A stretch of 64,000 nt of DNA from Glycine soja (taxonomy: Eukaryota > Streptophyta > Magnoliopsida > Fabales > Fabaceae). The notes beneath the pieces were generated by a model. That model had not been told where the DNA came from. It ran no database searches and saw nothing but the letters and a program-made list of their open reading frames with translations. A program made the position numbers and the translations under genes. The stretch spans positions 7,818,651-7,882,650 of the forward strand of contig NC_041021.1 of assembly GCF_004193775.1 (NCBI RefSeq), read 5' to 3'. This document shows positions 24,801-38,953 of this stretch, piece after piece. How positions within the stretch are numbered: position 1 is the first letter of the stretch; every line of letters starts with the position of its first letter.

Positions 24801-27800
24801 TTCAAATATATTTTTATTTAACTAAAATGTTTTTCATTTTATAATAGCACTTCCTACATCACTTAACAAAAATACTAAAATGTGAAATTAAAATAAAAAT
24901 TATTATTTTTAAAATCTTAAATTAATTTTAAAAAAACTATTCTCTAGTGTAACATCCAGGATTTCCTATTTGATTAAACTTTTTTAGTTAGGGATAATAA
25001 GAGGAATAGTTATTCCATCAACGATGAGCAAATATCATACAGTAAAAATACTAGAGAGGAATCAATATTTAGACACTTAGAACCAAAATCCTAAAAAAAA
25101 TAGAAAAAATAGCATAGTACCTTCCACTTAAATATCTGGTTTAGAACATCAGGGCCTCAAACAGCTTCTGCATCCCGAATATTGTGCTCATCCTCTAGTA
25201 TCCTTAGAGTTGTTCGAACAGCCTGAATACACAAGACAGAATACCTAAGCTCCAAACAAACTCTGAAATAAACACCATAGAGTAATAAATATAGATAGTG
25301 ATATGTACCTTAACTGAGCCTTCCAATTTCCCCAATGTGATGGTCTTCTCCATAACACTTTTCAACGAGTGAGTATGAGTAGCAGCAAATATGTGCTCTT
25401 TTACAACATTCTCCAAAGTAACCGATGAAGTAGCTTCTTTAAACAAAGCAAACAATCTACATCAGAAGAAATCATATCAACAATGTCATCATAAACAACC
25501 ATTAAAATAGCTTGAGTTTCAAACAAGAATCTAATAGAATTTTACTATTAATGGTAAATACTATAAAAATAACCTTAAAGGAAAAAAAAACGGCAACAAC
25601 AGAAAATAACCAATCCAAAAGTCAGACAAGGAAAAAAATTCACCTCTTTGAATCTGCATCTAATGCGGGCAATGTGCTACTCAGCTTTTTAGTAGGCTTA
25701 ACAACCAGGGTATTGTTGGCTACATCATCAACCTCATTACTAGAATTAATATGCTCAGAATTATTCTGCATTAAAGCAAATAATTTTGCACCCAATGATG
25801 GCCTATTTTCTGCACTGTCAAACTTTTTGGTTTCCTTTGAGATTGTTGACCTCTTATTTTCATTCAAACATCTTGATGCTTTGTTTATTTTCTTCCTTGA
25901 AATATTTGATCTAGAAATATTTTCAAACTTCTTGTCACCAACTTTCCCAGAAGACATTTTACCTGGAAGTTTAGAAACCTTAGCAGTAGCTTTTTTGCCA
26001 AATAAATTTTTTGAGTCAATATTGTTCTTGTTCAATATAACTCTCTCTATGTCATCAAAAGCAATCTCTCTGATATAAGCAACTTAAGAATCAGCCTTCC
26101 GTACATTAGAATAATTAAATGAGTACTATCAACACAGACAAAAAAGAAAGAAAGAACCTTGGCAAACATTTGCGATGATACAACCTGGGGCAACGCCTAC
26201 AAACAGAAAATTGAAAATCATGTTTCTTCTTGTCTTCCATTTCTTTACATTCACAGCAATAATGAGTAGGACAAGTAAAGGGTCACCCCTTAGCAATTTT
26301 TTTCTCATGTTCCTTTGGAGCATCCTCAACTATCCCATGAAGTAACTTTGCAACACAATGTGGATGATAAAAGAAACCATAGGTTGCGGAAGCGCATTTG
26401 AAGACCTAAAGGAGAAAAACCAAATGACATTTTTAGTCCCATACAGAACAAAGAAGCTCCATGAAAACCATCATGTTTCTAAAAATTGTTCATTAGTAAT
26501 AGTAGTGGCATGTCTTAGCACATTCAGTATGCATAAGGATATTTATGTCTTTAGCATAGTTATACCTCAATGAAATGATCAACTAGATCAGCCTATTGTG
26601 TTTCACATAGTTATACCTTAGCACCAGAAAATTTATCAGAACAACCTAGTGTGCCACATGCAAAGCACTCATGTTGATTATATTCACAATTCTTACAGTA
26701 AAAAATTTGGATCTCCTGCAAAAAAATTTCACAAATAATTAAATTTCTACCTGAGCACACAATGAAAGGGTAAAAAGAAAAAGAAAAGTCAAATAAATAT
26801 AAAGAGAAATTACTTGAAAGTTAAAAAAAAATCATTGAGGCCAATAAAACTTATAGAATACTCTATAGAAATTATGTAATAAAACCTAAATACACAATCA
26901 CAGAGAAATTACACTACATTAAGAAAATTCTTTTTATTGAATTCAAGTTTTGTTCCCCATGAGTCCTGTGTACTATTTCTGAAAAAAACCAGTGTAGCAT
27001 CCTAACCAAAATGCAAAAAGCAGTTTTATTGTATGCATCAATGATATATAAGAAATGATACACTTATTCTCCATGGAAGTTCCTCTAGGAGGGAAAAATG
27101 TTAGTTTAATCCTAAAATAATGTGAGTACACATTCAATTAAACCTAAACCAACTGGAATCTTGAATTATAGTAGGAAACTAGTTTAAGTACTGTGATGAA
27201 AGATTTAGGATTACCCCAGCTACTGTGGGTTTACTGGAGAGCATCCTTGGATCATACAAAGCATCATATTGGAGTAGTGTGCTATTTTCCTAGACGAAAC
27301 AACAAAGAATGTGAAAATAAACTGTGAAACAAATGAACACCAATAGAAAAATTGATAAAATATGATACTGAACACTGAAAGCACACACACAAAACAATAA
27401 AAAAATTGCTATCATAGAGACTAAGGTCTTCTACAAAGAGTATTCTCTGTCAACAAAGTGCAAATACGACACCTTTACTAATTACATAACCTATTATCAA
27501 ATATATACTCCAAACTCATAGCTTCCAACAATCATTTTCTATGCATAACTGCCATCATGCAATTTCTAATTCAGAACTTTTGATACAGAATCAATTATTT
27601 TCTATCACTTACATTCCTAATAATTAACTACCTCGAATCCATTAATGGATCCTTTCCTAACTAACTAGGGATCTCATAAACTTGTCCCTTTGACATAGAC
27701 GAAGAAAGAAGCCTGATATAAGAGGCAATGGTATGTATATCAGTACCTGATTTGGCCACATGTAGAGAGGCATGTCAGAACCAGCTACTTGTTGATTTAA

Positions 27801-30800
27801 AAAGGGAGTTGGAGCAAACTCATAATTGTTATATGCCTATTTAAAAGAGATTAATAAAAGTGACATTTTTTTTCTTGTTTCCATTTCAAAGAACTCTTCT
27901 TTGTATAACTTTTATTAAACTCACTAATTCTAATTAGATTATCATTAGTAGTGACATCGTAATAACTAAACATGTTAGTCTGTCTTCTCATACTCTGCTT
28001 GTAGATAATTCTTAAACATATGTAAGAAGGTTTTTCATTCTCTAAATTACTCACAAATTCCCAGCTATTCAAACCCAATTAGAAAGTGAAGTATATGTGT
28101 TTACCTCTTCTTATCAATATTCTTTTTAACATGAACTTGCTTTGTGTTAGTAGGTATCGAAGCTGCATACAAACAATTTCTTATTTCTTCAAATCCTAAC
28201 AACTTAAAGTTATTTCTTTTTAATTTCATTTCACAGCCAAACACAGATTATAGGTCAAGTCTTGAGTTTTTTTCTTGAAATAAGAAAAAATTTATGAAGG
28301 ATATAGTGTAGTGTGAGCAAATTAGCCAAACCTCAGTCGTAAAGTCTCTTCAAATTACACTTTAGGTCCAACCAAGTTTTTTATCAAGGCCAATTTTCTC
28401 TCCAATGTAGTTCTCCAAAGTGAAAAGCAAAATAACAATAAACATATTACTATATGCACTCCAACATCTAGCTATGTTTGCTTCGTAAAAAATAAATAAA
28501 TACTACAACAATATTATTAAGAATTTCCAGAGAAACAAGAAGCAGGGAAGGCCATGTTATGTTAACATTTTGGAAAAGTGAAAGACAAGAGTAACCATAA
28601 TAATGGGGCGCGATAAAGGCATCCCTGTCGACATCGCTAGGGCTGCTGATGACGATGATGAGGGCGTAACCGTGGATCTCTTTGATTAAATTGAAAACGG
28701 CGAGATTGACGCAAACACGAAGCAAGGACAAAAGAGTAATTAATCGCAACTATAGGTTAAGGGGTAGCATTTTGCAGTAGAAGGAAATGGAATCGAAGGG
28801 GTTGGTGGCGGCAAGGGTGGAGATGATGGGGTTGAAGGTGGAATCGATAAATTTAGTGTCGAGTGAGTGGAAGAGTTGAAGGGCTTGATGGAGGTTGTTG
28901 CTGTGTGCGTGGAGGGAGATTATGGTGTTCCAAATGACGACGTTTCGGTGCCGCGATGAGGTTTGGAGGAAGAGTTGGTGGGCGAAGGGGAAAGAGAGGT
29001 GGGTGTCATAGAGGTGGAGGAAGGAGGAGGAGACGAAGGGGTTATGAAGGAAGGAGGACTTGGCGGCGTGGGCGTGGAGCAAGGTGGTGAGGAGGTGAGG
29101 GTTGAGAGGGAGGAGGAGTGTATGGATGCTTCGTTCTAGGGCACGGAGGAGCAAAGAAAGAGAATGGAATTATCAGTGTCAAAGTAAAAAGGTGAGAAAA
29201 ATTCAAAGACGGTTTTATTAAAAACCCGTCTTTGAATATTTTGAATAGTTAATTTTTAGAACGGTTTTCAATGACTGTTGTTGTATAACTTTTATTATTT
29301 ACAAAATTGTCACCTCGTGATATTCTAAAACGATTTCGTATAACCGTCTTAGAATGTATGTCGTAAAAAATAGTTTTTTTAGTAGTGAATTAATCAACAT
29401 GGAAATGAAATATGACATGTAATGCATATACCACTCCTCTGAGGATAATTTCACTATTTGAGTGATCAACATAGGCACATCCCTAAACTTAGATTTCATA
29501 CTCATCCATTAGGGGAGTCTTATAGTTGATCCTATGGAGGATAAACACTTTTGTCAAGAATAAATGGTCATGGGCAATGTCTAACCATGACTTGACTTAC
29601 ATAGACCAAAGTCTTAGAAGGAGTTCATGGGCCCACCTATCCTTTTGATATGATCCTCGCAAGGAGTCATACTATTTTTATGAATCGTTCTTGAGTTGGT
29701 TATCTTGTAACAAGAATTGAAGACAAAATAAGATAAAAGATGAGGTAAAAGAAGAGAAAGTAGCACAAAACAATAAAACAAGTATATCAATGGCGCCAAC
29801 AAGAACAAGATGATTGAAAGAAGGAATAAAACAAAAAAGATGAAAAAATAGGAAATAGAAAGGAACACGCCACACTCTAGGAGAATGATAAGCCAAGTGA
29901 GGAATCACGATAGATGTATGGAAACATTTGATAAGATTCAAAGGAGAATCTAATCCAAGAACCAAAAAAGAGTCAATACTCTACTCACTCACAATGGAAT
30001 AAACCTAAAATATTATTCAAATCTAAAAATGAAAAAAATTACATCCTTATTTATAGAATTCCAAGACGACCTGCCTCTTCTAATAATGTTGGTGACTAAC
30101 CCTAACTTTAGGAAACATGAGCAAAAAGTCCAAACAAGCTTAAGACCCAAATTACAACTTAAATAAAAATAACTTTATTCTAGAATTAAGACCTAGGCTC
30201 CTAATTAGCATCAAACCAGCCCATTTATTACAATTATAAATTGCTCTTAAGCACTTAAATAAAATGAAATCAAAACTAGGTTGCAGGCTCATGTTGGTGC
30301 ATTATTAGGTTGACCTTCTTTTACTTAGATCAAGTGCACCATCATGGACTCTCTTCTCCCATTTTAGGCTTGACCATGTAATGTGTTGACAACTTTTAAA
30401 TTACCCTTCAGTCTCTTTACTCTTGCTCTGGTGGATCCTTCTTCTTACATATTTCATTTCTTCTTAGGGTTCTTCCTTAACCTCTATCATGTTTAGGCAC
30501 GTCAATAGTGACTAGAGCTACAACTCTCCAACACTAGGTTGAGACCCCACCATGTAATCCCAATTTAGGTGACTAGTCATATGTAATGACAACTATGCAA
30601 TATGTATGTATGACAGACATATCATTGCAACTCATAATAAATCAACATACATCAATGGAAGTATTTACCATGATATAAATTCACCATAAGAGTTCATTAT
30701 TCTTATATTCATCACACTTAAGAATCCATCCAATAGTTCTACAAGCATAACAAAAAATTATCACCATGAATTGATACAACATCAAGATCCTCACTTCGGG

Positions 30801-33800
30801 TGAATCATATAATATTAAGAACAAATCCAACTTTGATAAAATAGAACATTGATTTTTAAATCATGTGAAAATCCAACAAATGATATATATATATATATAC
30901 ACACTAGGTCATGGCTTTCTTAAGGTAGTACTTCTTCTCGCTTAAGCCAGGGCCTATTGGGGGTCCACGTGCCTTTCTACTAGAACTACCATTTACTCAG
31001 CCAAAAGCCTCACTTAAGCAACGAGTCCATTTGATCTTTACCTCTCTACTCACTCTGCCTTCTCAACTTATGTGCCTATTTCAGAAAACTATCCATATTA
31101 TTTCAAATGATTATTTTTTGAAAAATTCCAACACAATGACCAGGCAACAAGAAATTGTGGATGCTGTCAAGCATAGTGACAATGAAACACAACACTACAT
31201 GAATAGAAACTCCAAAATAAACAAGCACGACACTTCATGAATAGAAAGCCATAACTTTTACACATTGGGTGTCAAAATAATATGGATAATTATCTTATAA
31301 ATTTATGCATGCGAGTTTAAGCAAGTTCAATAAGGTAACCTTCCAAAAATAATATTGTATCTGTAATTTTGCCAATATTGTTTACAAAATAAAATCGACA
31401 AGTTGGAGTATCTTCTACCCTTCCAAAAAAAAAAAAAAATTACATATCTTCCCACTTTCTTTGGAAACCTACTCATTTCTGTTATTTCATTCTGGTTGGT
31501 TTGTTAACACAAACCATGATGAGAGTGAAGGGGTGAGGAAACAAAGAATTTATGCCATTTTTTATTTTTCAAGGTGTGCAAATCTAACGTCAAAGGCATC
31601 TTTTTATCCACCTTACGTGGAACATAAAAAGATGAAAAGAGAAGGATCCCATAGTGTGTGGGAGGTGACTAAGGTTATCACTTCCAGAATTTAGTTTTCG
31701 AAAATGATAAAAAAAAAATTAACACTTCTAAAATTTAATTTTTGGGAATGTGTAACCCTTCCAAAAATTCATTTCCAATAGTATGTAAAATAGTTTCGAA
31801 ATAATCATGTGTACAAGAACATGATTGAAATAAAATTTGACAAACAAAAAGTGGGGAGTGCTTAAAAAAGGGATGCGAAAAGAAATTATGATATAAAAAC
31901 ATTTACTTTTTTGAAAACCTTTTTGATTTAAGAAATTGTACGGACAATAAGGAATGTTGGAATTCTATGAGTCGGCAACAATGGAGGTAGGAGATCTAGA
32001 TAAATGGAAGGTGGAGGGGTGGGTGAGGTTAAGGGAGAACGGTGACGTGGTGAAGCCTACCCATCGACAAGCTTATTGTGGTTGGGTTTTGGAATTAGAG
32101 GAAGAGATTTGTGTTTTGTGGTAATGTGGTAGTTTTTTTATAAGATGTGTTTATAACTATTGATAAGTGTTTCAATAAACTATCGTGATTTCTTCAATAA
32201 AATCATGAATGAACCTTACAACGTTTTTTTAAAGATGTGCTGTTAAAAATTATACTACACCAAAAGAGAGAAATTTTTAAGTTTTTTTACAATATTGTTT
32301 TGCTAATAGTTTAATCCTATGTTTGATAGAGAAAAAAGAAAATGACGGAAGAAAAAAATGAAATTTAAATCAGAATGAAAGTTAAAGGAAAGAAAATTTT
32401 AAATTTTTGTTTCTTGAAGTCAATTTTTTTTTAATTTTTCTCTTCCACCAAACAAAGAAAAAGACATTATATATGCATTTTTTTTGTCAATGTTCTTTCT
32501 TTCTACTTTCACTCATTCCAAATAGATTCTAAATAAAATGTTGACATAAATTAAATGATGTTATAATATCAACAATTAATAATTGCAAAACAATTTAAAT
32601 TACATATAAAGTTCCTTATTGAATTGCTGACAAAATGCTATTTTCTCAACTATTCAAAAACTGAAGACAGGGAGAAATGTTTTTTCTTTAATTATTTACA
32701 AACTTAAAAGCGCTAACAAAACGGCATTTTGCCTATAATATTGGTATGCACTTTTTTTATAGAAGTCCTTTTCTAATATCATTTGTTTCTTTTGCAAATG
32801 AATATGCATATGACAATTGTACTATACATATTGCAAAAATCAAATTAAACTAACCCTAATCAAATATATAATATTTTATATATTATAATTATAATTGTAA
32901 ACAATATTGATAAAATTACAGACACAAAGTACATTAATTGATAGTTTTTTTTTTATCAGCAAATCATATATATATATGATATATAAGCATATTAAAGAGA
33001 CAAATGAGAGAGAATCACACACTACCTCCTCATTTCTTTTGATGTTTTAACTTTTTATTTTTTCCCAAAACATTAGATGTTTTAGAATTAAAAGTCTAAT
33101 TAATATATATTTTTTCAAATATACCCTTATTTAATGCCCATTATAAATTGTGTAAGTATCAAACATCAAGATATTAAATGAGAGCATTTTAATCTAAGTA
33201 TAATAATTTCAATTTTATTAAATATTTCTTAATTTGCTTGCAATAATCTTAAACATGAGAATAAAATAGCATATATTAATAGGATTAGGTACAAGTCATA
33301 CCCAACCGTGCGTAGAATTAGAGAGTCAATTGATTTTAAACCCACCAATTGGTTACTGGACATTAAATGAATTGAGCATTAAATGCCCAATAACCAATCC
33401 CAACAAAAAGCGTTGATACCCCATGCACATATTACAAACCATAAATTATGCTTGTGAAGGGGTACAATGAACCAACATCCTATCCACATTATCTTCACGC
33501 ACCCCAACACAACATCCCTACATCTCTGTTCCACACAGATTAGAGTACCCAGTGATATAAGCACCAGGGTTCATGCATCACTGTGTAAAAGAGAAACTGA
33601 AATCTTACAACAAACCAAATAGCCAAGACCATGTAGTGTAAATTAGTTTCTGCATTGAATTATCCTTATAGAAGGCTCCATTACTAAAGACACCGAGTTT
33701 TTTTTTTTTGGAACAACCAAAGGATTAATATATTAACGAAGACACAAAGTAGAGTCACCAGTAGTGCCAACTACTCTGCAAACGTTTTATTGGAAGTTAA

Positions 33801-36800
33801 AGGGATAAAGAGAGACCCCGATGGGTTTCTACAAGCCAGATACGGATAAAACAAAATACAAACATACATCCTTCATCTTATTGTAGCATTTATGTGTGTC
33901 ACCCATACCAGTATAGGTCATCCACAACAGACCCATGCACATTCATGACCACTAAAGCTATCCCAAACATCCTCCCACGTCCACTGTCTAGACGTAAAGA
34001 GACCACCATGCTTTGTATCTACATTCATCAAACACAGTTTCAATATCTTTTCTTCCCTCATAGAAAAAATGTCATTTTGGTGCCTCCAAATAGCCCATAT
34101 CAATATTTCCCACGTGTTGCTAGAAATGGCTTTGCACATCTTGCAGCAATAGTAGCGACACCAAAGTTCATGCGCAAACTGACAAGTGAAGAATAAGTGT
34201 TGTTCTGTGTCTCTATTGTCGAGTTGCAAAGGATGCAATTTGTGTCACTACCACCTGGAAAAATGTTTTGTTTGTGCAGATTGGCCTTTGTTTGGATCCT
34301 ATTGTAGTGTAGTCTCCACACGAAGCCCCTAACCTAACCTTTGATGTAACCTTTACTTTCCACATTTGTATATAGAATTTTCCTTTAACAAAATCAATCT
34401 CAACATGCATATTCTCATACACCTCCCTAACAACATAATCATTTGTTTGTCCTTGACCCCATCCCCATTCATCACTTTTAGTTTTAGATGGTAGGATCCA
34501 TTGTAGGTGACGCCTGAATTGTTGATTGAGATTAGCTTCCCACATAAATCATGATCTGCGCCATGTAAAGGCCAAAGACCATTGGTCACCCGTCCATGCA
34601 GCCATTTCGGCCAACTTATTGATTTTTTGTAGTGAATTTGAGAACAATCTCGGGAACTTGGTAGCCAATGTTTCCTCTCCCACCAATTTCCCATACCTAA
34701 AACTCACACCCCTCCCATCACCCAAAACTCTCATCACCCCCTTTGAAACCAACCATGTGTATTTATCCATAGCCCCCCATTTTGTATGGGTGAACACACA
34801 ACATCCCATTTAATCCAAGCTACCTCCCTCTCCCCCTCCCCCCCTCCCTTCCCTTTGGTTAGCCCCCCACAAAAAAAAATCTTTGAATTCTATTTAATAT
34901 TGAAATGACCTTCCTAGGAATTCTAAAGAAAGAGATATAGTACAAGGGGATAGAGGATAATATTTGATTAAGCTAGTTGTCCCTCTAAAAGACAAGTGCT
35001 TCCTCCTCCAATTAGCTAACTTCTTGGTTAGCTTGTCAATAATCGGTTGCCATGTAGATAGTCTCCTAGCATTTGCACCAACTAGAAGACCCAAGTAGGT
35101 ACAAGGGAGGCACATTCCTTTAGAATTCAAAACTCTTGCATTGGTGATGACTTCCATGTGCTCCACATGAATTCCCAAAAGGCTACTCTTGAAGAAATTA
35201 CTTTTAAGCCTGAAGCCATTTCAAAACACCCTAAGATTGTCTTCAAAGTGATGATGTCTATCATCGATTTTCTAGTGAAGAAAATTGTATCATCCGTAAA
35301 TTCAAGTAAAGAAATTCGCAAATTTCCTTTACCAATTGGGACCTCCAAAAGTAAACCTTTAGCCTCTGCCTCCCTCACCAAGCCACACAAACCCTCTGCA
35401 ACATCCAAAAATTAGAAAGGAGTTAAGGGATCACCTAGCCGGAGGCCTTTTTCGGGAAAAACTTCCTCCACTAGGCTTTCATTGACAAGAACAGAGATTG
35501 AGGAGGATTGTAAACAATCCCATATCCATTGTATGCACATAGCACAAAGGCCATTCTGAAAAAGGATGTATGCTAAGAAACCCCACCTCACGGAGTCATA
35601 TGCTTTCTCAAAATTGGCTTTAAAGACAAAACATGGCTTCTTCTTAGACTTTGCTTCATGTACAACCTTGTTGGCTATCAACAGCCCACCCAATATATTC
35701 TTACTCCCCATGAAAGTCGATTGTCTAGTGTCTATAATGCTACACACGACTTTGCTAATTCTCTTAGCCAAGATATTTGCAATAATCTTATATAGGCGTC
35801 AATTAAGGGAAATGGGTCTATATTCCCCTTGGCCTTGTGGATTCTCTTTCTTTGTGATAAGAGTCAAGAATGAATCATTAGATCCTTTAGGTAACCACTA
35901 ACTGTCTGTATCCATGGAATTCATTAACAACGCTCAAGATATCCCCTTTGATCACATCCCAACAAGCTTTAATGAAATTGAAGCTTAGCCCATCTGGCTC
36001 AAGGCTCTTGTTACCATCATAATTCCAAACTACCGCTTTGACCTCCTCTTTGGTAAATACCCCCACAAGCATAATATTTTCCTCCTTCGAAATAGAGTTG
36101 AACCTCCCCTCTTCCAACAAGAAATCCATCTCACCTTCATCAAATAATTTATTTTTTGAAAGTACCCCTTAATTTATTTTTTTACCAACAAAGGACCCTC
36201 ACACCAATTCCCCCCACTTACAACCTCTTGATGTTTTTCTTCCTTCTCTTCCAATTGATGATGGTATGGAAGAACTTTGTGTTTTCATCCCTTTCCCTTA
36301 TCCACTTCACTCTCGAATTTTGGTAAAGAATATATTCATAAATCTTTAAACATTTTCCAAAAGTATTTTAACATTGTTTCTCTTTCACTTGCTTCCTCCA
36401 AAGAAATGCCCCCTAGTTCCTCCTTTGAGTTCATGTTGTTTATATTAGACACCAAGGATTCAATAAGTGCTTGTTGACTCCCAAACTTCTCCACACTCCA
36501 TTTCTTGATATCCTTCTTCAAATGTTTTAGTTTCTCCTTGACAACAAAAGCCCCCCACCCTTGGATATTGTATCATTCATAAGCCTTCTTTACAAAATCA
36601 ACCAACCTTAGCTCCTTTAACATAAAATTGAAGGCTTTAAAAGGTATAGGCCCCCAATCAATGACTTTTTGTTGCACAATGATCGAGCAATGGTCGGAAA
36701 TGGATCCATCAATCCCCAATTGGGTTGAGTTTGGCCAAGTGTGTAGTCAGTCCATGGAGACCAAAGCCCTATCCAATCTTGTACTCATACTCCTACTCAT

Positions 36801-38922
36801 CACTCTCACCCAAGTAAACTTCCTCCTTATCCATGGTATTTCAAACAATCCCATATTGTCGATGAAGTTGTTGAACTCATGGATTTCCTTATTCCAATGT
36901 TGTGATGCATGTCTTCCCAACCTCTTGTCTTGGGATCTTATGGAATTAAAATTACCAATGACACACCATAATCCATCACTCACCCTCCCTTTGAGCAAAT
37001 TCAGTTCTTCCCACAAAGTCCTTTTGTCAATTAACACGCATGGTGAATACACATTCACAATTTTAATGATTTCGTCCCACTCAACCCACCTACTTGGATG
37101 AAGAGAAAACCAAGCTCTCCTTCCCAAGAGATCACTTGGAATGTTCCTTGCTCCCATAAACACAATAATCCTCCAGAAGAATTCACAGTCAATACTTGTT
37201 TCCACTCCACAAGGTCATCACCCCACAAAGCCCTACACAACTTTTTATTTACATTTTCTATGTTTGTTTCTTGTAAGCAAACAAATATTGGATCCTCTCT
37301 TGCAATTAGATTCTTAATCGCCTTCCACTTCACCTTGCTCCCATGACCTTCATGGACAATTGCATGTACCCTTTACTTCCTTTCCTTTTTTCTCTCTTAT
37401 ATCTTCCTCTTTGTTCCTTGTCTCCATGTTAATGACTTGGTTCATAGCATCTTGCTTATTGCCTCGACATTTAACCCTTATTTGATCCACCATATCACAT
37501 ATTATAACTGCTTCGGTGATGTCATTTTTGACCCTTGTTACTTTCTTCCCTTTGTCCTCTCCCTCAACTTTGTTACACCTTATATCCTTATAATCGTAAA
37601 AAAAAGAGGTAGCTTTTGGACTATGAGGCTCTACTAGGTTCCTCTGTGGCCTTTGTTTTTCAGGTAAGTTGGTTGTTGACCAAAGTAAGTATCCGGTTCG
37701 ATGCATTAAGCATCAAATCATGCTCCTCCACCCATGACCTTTCTCTGTCTTCACTCCCTTCTTCCTCGGAAAACTCTTACCTCTCCAATCCCACCCAACC
37801 GCCCTCCACGAATTCAACTGTTGATTGGTTTCCCTTTCATGACCAATCTCTTTGGCACTCACACCTTCTCCCCTTATTCGTTGAATCTTCCACCAGCCAC
37901 ACCCCAAACATCATCACACCCACCTCGTACTTTTGGAAGAAAGCTATAGGTGTTTGTGTTGACGTTCTAGTAAGGACTCTTGCTTGATTCAACCTTTCCA
38001 TGTTGCTCATTTCATCTGCTACTACCACTAGGCTCCCCATAAGACTCACTAGTTTTAAAAGGCATCCTTATTCCACAAGTTTAGATCGAGGAATGCCACA
38101 TACCCTTATCCAAACCAATCTATGCCCCAAAACCATTTGAGGTTGCCATGGTGAAAACAAGGCAAACCATCTCTCCAACCAGCTTTTGTTCTCTATTATT
38201 TCCTCTAGATTATGCTCTTCATTCCTAGATAGCAGCATCATCCTATCCCCCAAATGCCTTAGCCTTAATGATGAGAAGCCATGTAAGAAGAAAACTTCCC
38301 AAATGCTTATAATTGAATCCTTCTCTATCATCCACCCGATATAGCATCTCTATAACCAAGAGGAGTTCATGTCCCCTATACTAATTCACATATTATTGTA
38401 TCTATCGACCGATTCCATACATTTTTCCACCCAAAACCGATTATATTTCTAGTATTCCATGTGCACCATACTACAACACTTCACATGATTGATCATCTAG
38501 ATATCTTAGCTTTGTACTTCAAACAAGTTTGAACATGTAGGAAATGATCTCTAAATGACCTTGGAGACACAATAGAGTATTACTAATGGACATAGTTTCC
38601 ATATAGTACACAAACAAGTGGTCCAAATTTTCCATATCATCAAGAAAAAAAAAACACATCAATGAGATTGTAACACCACATTCCTTCTTATAATTAGATT
38701 ATCACGACATGACATCTTATCAAGAAAGACTCTCTATAGCGAAAACTAAACCTTAGGAGGGACCTCCAATTTCCACACATTTTCTAAGAACACATCATTA
38801 TGAGAGCCTTCCTCAAATCATGGATTACACTGTAGGATGTGCTTACCAAGTCTAAGCCCGACTTGTCAATAGGTCACACCCACTGATCTCTATGACCCAT
38901 TTGAACGACATGAGCTCAAGAG

Positions 38923-38953
<31 letters not shown>

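Larger units (their letters stand above)
23537..29387. mobile_element. Pack-CACTA element, TSD AAT, carrying EDM2-like and PPR gene pieces
   Basis: Left terminus CACTATTACAATGG at 23537 and right terminus ATAGTTTTTTTAGTAGTG ending at 29387 are flanked by exact AAT duplications (23534-23536 and 29388-29390). Subterminal 'ttctaagacggt' motifs lie at about 23665-23785 and 29200-29360. The left 40 bases resemble those of the 12890 element ('ctacatcggttatt'). There is no transposase; instead two unrelated host gene pieces lie antisense to the SCPL gene. Length is 5,851 bp. Confidence 0.85.
33698..38440 (-). mobile_element. LINE (L1-type non-LTR retrotransposon), degenerate, minus strand
   Basis: Domains in 5' to 3' order on the minus strand: DUF4283 in the ORF1 part (38331-38068), endonuclease (37333-about 36500), reverse transcriptase (36129-34894), zf-RVT (about 34321-33918), then a 12-base poly(A), seen as T12 at 33698-33709 on the plus strand. 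Many stops and frame changes show it is inactive. I could not find the matching target duplication of 'aaagacaccgag' at the 5' side, so the 5' limit is approximate. Confidence 0.85.

Noticed and set aside
25512..26078. 188-codon plus-strand open frame
   Set aside because: It is the antisense shadow of the lysine-rich part of the EDM2-like fragment and has no domain of its own.
36628..37101. 157-codon plus-strand frame
   Set aside because: It is antisense to the LINE endonuclease.
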